Of a stretch of 8,050 nucleotides of DNA, positions 6,319 to 8,050 are shown one piece after another. How positions within the stretch are numbered: the stretch's first letter is position 1; each line of letters starts with the position of its first letter. The notes below the pieces were generated by a model that was given only the letters and a program-made list of their open reading frames with translations, was not told the origin of the DNA and searched no databases. Both the position numbers and the translations under genes were made by a program. This DNA is from Deltaproteobacteria bacterium (GTDB lineage Bacteria; Desulfobacterota; Binatia; Binatales; Binataceae): assembly GCA_027403435.1 (NCBI GenBank), contig DAHZDR010000310.1, forward strand, positions 1 through 8,050. The letters are read 5' to 3'.

Positions 6319-7515
6319 TCAGTCCATCGCCATTGTGAGCGAACTCAGGCCGCGCAGGAAATACGAACCTTTGTAGGTTGGCGGCGCTTCGGGATTCGCC
6401 AGCCTGAGCTGCGGAAAGGTCTGTAGCGCCGCGCCGATCGCGATCGCGCCTTCCATCCGCGCTAGCGCCGCACCCAGGCAAAAGTGGATTCCGTCGCCGA
6501 ACGCCAGATGCTCGTTGGGGTCGCGCGTGATCGCGAATTTTTCGGGATTTGCGAATTTTTCCGGGTCGCGATTCGCCGCCGCGAGGATAATGAAGGTCGG
6601 CGTGTTGACCTTGATCTCGACCCCATCGACGACGACATCATGCTTGGGATAACGCGCCGCCGATGGCACCGGACAATCATAGCGCAGCATTTCCTCGATC
6701 GCCCGTGGCGTCAGCTCCGGCCGCGCGCGCAGCAATTCGAGTTGTTCGGGATTCCGTCCCAGCGCCAGCATCCCGTTGCCGATCAGGTTGGTGGTGGTTT
6801 CATTGCCGGCCAGCAGCAGCAGGATTACGAACGCGATCAGTTCCTCTTCGGTCAGCGCGTCGGCGTCGTCGCGCGCTCCGACCAGCGCGCTCACCAGATC
6901 GTCGCCCGGTTCGCGCCGGCGCCGCGCGATCTCTTCGATAAAAAAGCCGCGCAGCGCATCGAACGATTCCTTCACCCGATCCGGCAGCGGCACGCCCGGC
7001 GGAATCATGTCGGATTCGACGACGACGTCGGACCAGTGCTTGAAATTTTCGTAGTCGCGCGCCGCGATTCCCAACATCTCCGAAATCACCATCACGGGCA
7101 GAGGATTCGCCAGGTCCGCCATTACCTCGAATTTGCCGCTTTTACGCGCTTTTGCCATCAATGACGCCGCGATTTCGCGGATTCGCGGCTCCAGATCGCG
7201 AATCCGGCGGGGAGTGAACGCCTTGCTGACCAGTTTTCTGAGCCGCGTATGGACGGGAGGGTCGGAAAAAACCACGCGTGGCGCCGTGCCGAAGACGGCC
7301 AACCGCCGCTCAAGGAACGGCGACCAGGGCGGCACGCTGGAAAAATGCTCGTGGTCGCGCAGAATCGCCGCGCAATCGGCATGGCGCGCCACCAGCGCCA
7401 TCGGGATGAACAAATTCATCAGATGGGGCGGGCGGCGGTAAAGTGGCGCGTAATAAGGATAGGGATTGGCGCGAAACGCCTCGTCCCACGGATTGAAATA
7501 AATCCGCTCGTCCAT
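6319..7515 (-). CDS. Cytochrome P450 (soluble bacterial class)
   Basis: A 398-residue heme monooxygenase without a membrane anchor, the normal length for soluble bacterial P450s that receive electrons from a ferredoxin and ferredoxin reductase. Motifs are intact: DPPVHTRLRKLVSKAF (85-100, C-helix with heme-propionate contacts), AGNETTTN (236-243, I-helix oxygen-activation site with the Glu-Thr pair), the E-x-x-R pair Glu275 and Arg278, and the heme loop FGDGIHFCLG (339-348) with Cys346 as the iron ligand. It should hydroxylate or otherwise oxidise a hydrophobic small molecule; the substrate and CYP family cannot be assigned by eye. No ferredoxin partner is in the window. The ATG at 7513-7515 overlaps by one base the stop of a small upstream ORF (TGATG) and has GAGGA 9 bases upstream, pointing to translational coupling. 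The MFS gene follows after 54 bases. Confidence 0.95.
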   Translation of the reverse strand: MDERIYFNPWDEAFRANPYPYYAPLYRRPPHLMNLFIPMALVARHADCAAILRDHEHFSSVPPWSPFLERRLAVFGTAPRVVFSDPPVHTRLRKLVSKAFTPRRIRDLEPRIREIAASLMAKARKSGKFEVMADLANPLPVMVISEMLGIAARDYENFKHWSDVVVESDMIPPGVPLPDRVKESFDALRGFFIEEIARRRREPGDDLVSALVGARDDADALTEEELIAFVILLLLAGNETTTNLIGNGMLALGRNPEQLELLRARPELTPRAIEEMLRYDCPVPSAARYPKHDVVVDGVEIKVNTPTFIILAAANRDPEKFANPEKFAITRDPNEHLAFGDGIHFCLGAALARMEGAIAIGAALQTFPQLRLANPEAPPTYKGSYFLRGLSSLTMAMD

Positions 7516-7664
7516 CAGCGGCCGTCCTCGCTCCGGGAATTGCCTGCCTGGCCGGTCGATTGTCCCACGACGAAGTCCGCGAGCGTCTTGAGCAAGCCGA
7601 TCGCCGCGGCGAATTCGGCGCGGTCGGCGTCCTCGGCGTCGCGCAGTGGCAGGTTAACAAACAT
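7515..7664 (-). CDS. Small 49-residue hypothetical protein coupled to the P450
   Basis: Reading from the ATG at 7662-7664: MFVNLPLRDAEDADRAEFAA, then AIGLLKTLADFVVGQ and a polar tail ending SRSEDGR. I do not recognise it. The middle (about 8-34) has alternating acidic and aliphatic residues and would form an amphipathic helix; the last 15 residues look disordered. Third codon positions are mostly G or C, like the neighbouring real genes. The TGA stop shares its A with the P450 ATG, and the P450 Shine-Dalgarno lies inside this frame, an arrangement typical of coupled genes. The initiation signal is weak (TTGAGA next to the ATG). The frame is closed by a TAA at 7674-7676; a TTG at 7668-7670 is the other possible start. 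It could be a small partner or leader peptide of the P450, or the 3' remnant of a longer gene. Confidence 0.45.
   Translation of the reverse strand: MFVNLPLRDAEDADRAEFAAAIGLLKTLADFVVGQSTGQAGNSRSEDGR
7525..7529 (-). promoter_or_regulatory. Ribosome binding site of the P450 gene
   Basis: GAGGA on the minus strand, 9 bases before the ATG at 7513-7515, lying inside the 3' end of the small upstream frame. It supports the chosen P450 start and suggests coupling with the small ORF. Confidence 0.55.
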
Positions 7665-7670
7665 TCTCAA

Positions 7671-7946
7671 CGGTTATAAACAGTCCTGACGGCTTTTTCT
7701 TTCGTGAAACCCAGTCGTCGGCGTTTATCGAGCAATTTCAATTGGTTACGAAATGAGCGCCGGATCGTTCGCCGGCTAATGGCCCTGCAAGCGCGGGCGG
7801 ACGTTTTTTCATGGAGGCCATGACGTCTTTCTATCGAAAAGCCGCGCCGATATCGGGATGGCGCGGGTGTTGGCGGCGGTTCGCGGCAACCGATAAACTG
7901 GATATGCATAGCCTTGTTTTAGGGGATTTCGTGAGAAAGAACCGGA
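7671..7946. other. Intergenic region upstream of the P450 operon
   Basis: About 275 bases without a supported gene. It separates the minus-strand P450 operon from a possible plus-strand gene at 7947, so it should hold control signals for one or both. I see an AT-rich patch at 7674-7703, a perfect dyad at 7809-7823, the 8-bp palindrome TATGCATA at 7903-7910, and scattered T-runs (7694-7698, 7804-7809) without a proper terminator stem before them. No convincing -35/-10 pair was found. The one frame spanning it on the minus strand (7909-7667) is arginine-rich with no coding-like third-position bias. Confidence 0.5.
7809..7823. repeat. Short perfect inverted repeat
   Basis: TCATGGAGGCCATGA: 6-bp arms around a 3-base centre. 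It is not a terminator on either strand, because the adjacent T-run precedes it on the plus strand and the minus strand has A's after it. It might be a regulator site for the P450 operon 145 bases downstream on the minus strand. Confidence 0.3.
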
Positions 7947-8050
7947 ATGTCAGCGTATGATAACTATGATGACCAGGTGTGAGCGGCGTGCGGGACGAGC
8001 TCGGTTCCCGCGGACCGCCCGGGCCATCCGGTCGAAGACGCGCAACGGTG
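7947..8050 (+). CDS. Possible start of a gene with an in-frame TGA at codon 12 (partial)
   Basis: From the ATG at 7947 the frame reads MSAYDNYDDQV, then TGA (7980-7982), then AACGTSSVPADRPG and HPVEDAQR to the right edge. GAGAAAG (7933-7939), 7 bases before the ATG, is a weak Shine-Dalgarno. After the TGA, most codons end in G or C and residue composition is protein-like, unlike the arginine-rich alternative frames. Three explanations fit: a selenoprotein with a Sec-Ala-Ala-Cys motif, a pseudogene of a zinc-ribbon-like protein in which TGC or TGT became TGA, or an 11-codon chance ORF beside an unrelated gene. Only 22 codons follow the TGA before the window ends, so this is a weak call. I do not recognise a family. 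Confidence 0.25.
7990..8011 (+). other. Stem-loop downstream of the in-frame TGA (possible SECIS-like element)
   Basis: GCGGGA (7990-7995) pairs perfectly with TCCCGC (8006-8011) around a 10-base loop, CGAGCTCGGT. The stem starts 7 bases after the TGA and the loop begins 13 bases after it; an inner CG/CG pair would move the tip to 15 bases after it. Bacterial SECIS elements are hairpins just after the UGA with a small G-containing loop, so the shape is roughly compatible, slightly close to the UGA. In DNA this GC-rich such hairpins are common, so the evidence is weak. Confidence 0.2.

Noticed and set aside
7673..7701. A TATAAC box on the minus strand (7673-7678) as promoter of the P450 operon
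   Set aside because: The -35 position reads AAGAAA, a poor match, and the implied transcript would begin almost at the small ORF start codon. It is possible but not supportable.
7804..7823. T-run plus hairpin as a rho-independent terminator
   Set aside because: The T-run lies before the hairpin on the plus strand, and the minus strand has A's after it, so the order is wrong for termination in both directions.
7667..7909. An 80-codon minus-strand frame upstream of the P450
   Set aside because: It is very rich in Arg, Ser and Lys with no third-position GC bias or recognisable motif, and overlaps likely control sequence.
7966..8050. Frame starting ATG ATG at 7966-7971 (MMTRCERRAGRARF...) and a GTG frame at 7988
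   Set aside because: The first is arginine-dominated, the second lacks codon bias and a ribosome site. Both are less protein-like than the TGA-containing frame and all are cut by the window edge.

Overview
The window is GC-rich DNA. Nearly every real gene has G or C at most third codon positions, and genes are packed with short gaps or overlapping ends. The content (biotin-dependent acyl-CoA carboxylase, B12-dependent acyl-CoA mutase, soluble bacterial P450, MFS transporter) fits a free-living, probably Gram-negative and soil- or water-type bacterium, possibly from a deltaproteobacterial or uncultivated related lineage. That placement is only an impression. No mobile element, rRNA, tRNA, CRISPR array or phage gene was seen.

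Left half, minus strand (3898 down to 1): a four-gene propionyl-CoA operon. In transcription order it holds the carboxyltransferase beta subunit (3898-2348), the biotin carboxylase (2302-776), a separate biotin carboxyl carrier protein (751-239) and the start of the large subunit of a methylmalonyl-CoA mutase-type enzyme (221 to beyond the left edge). Together these would carboxylate propionyl-CoA to methylmalonyl-CoA and isomerise it to succinyl-CoA. The epimerase and the rest of the mutase are not in view. A sigma70-like promoter lies 31 bases upstream of the first gene, and a perfect 5-bp inverted repeat brackets its -10 box.

Middle: a small four-helix membrane protein of unknown function (4045-4434, plus strand) diverges from the carboxylase operon. 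It converges with a secreted DUF192 protein so tightly that their stop codons share the bases TTAG.

Right half, minus strand (7664 down to 4431): a second probable operon made of a 49-residue unrecognised protein, a cytochrome P450, an MFS metabolite transporter and the DUF192 protein. The small ORF ends on the A of the P450 start codon. P450 plus transporter suggests oxidation and transport of a small organic molecule; nothing in the sequence identifies it.

Right end (7671-8050): about 270 bases without a supported gene, with short dyads, then a plus-strand reading frame beginning at 7947. That frame has an in-frame TGA at codon 12, followed by an open stretch with coding-like composition, a cysteine three residues after the TGA and a perfect 6-bp GC-rich hairpin starting 7 bases after the TGA. 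It could be a selenocysteine codon, a broken zinc-ribbon-like gene or chance. The window ends before this can be settled, and it is the most speculative but most interesting point here.
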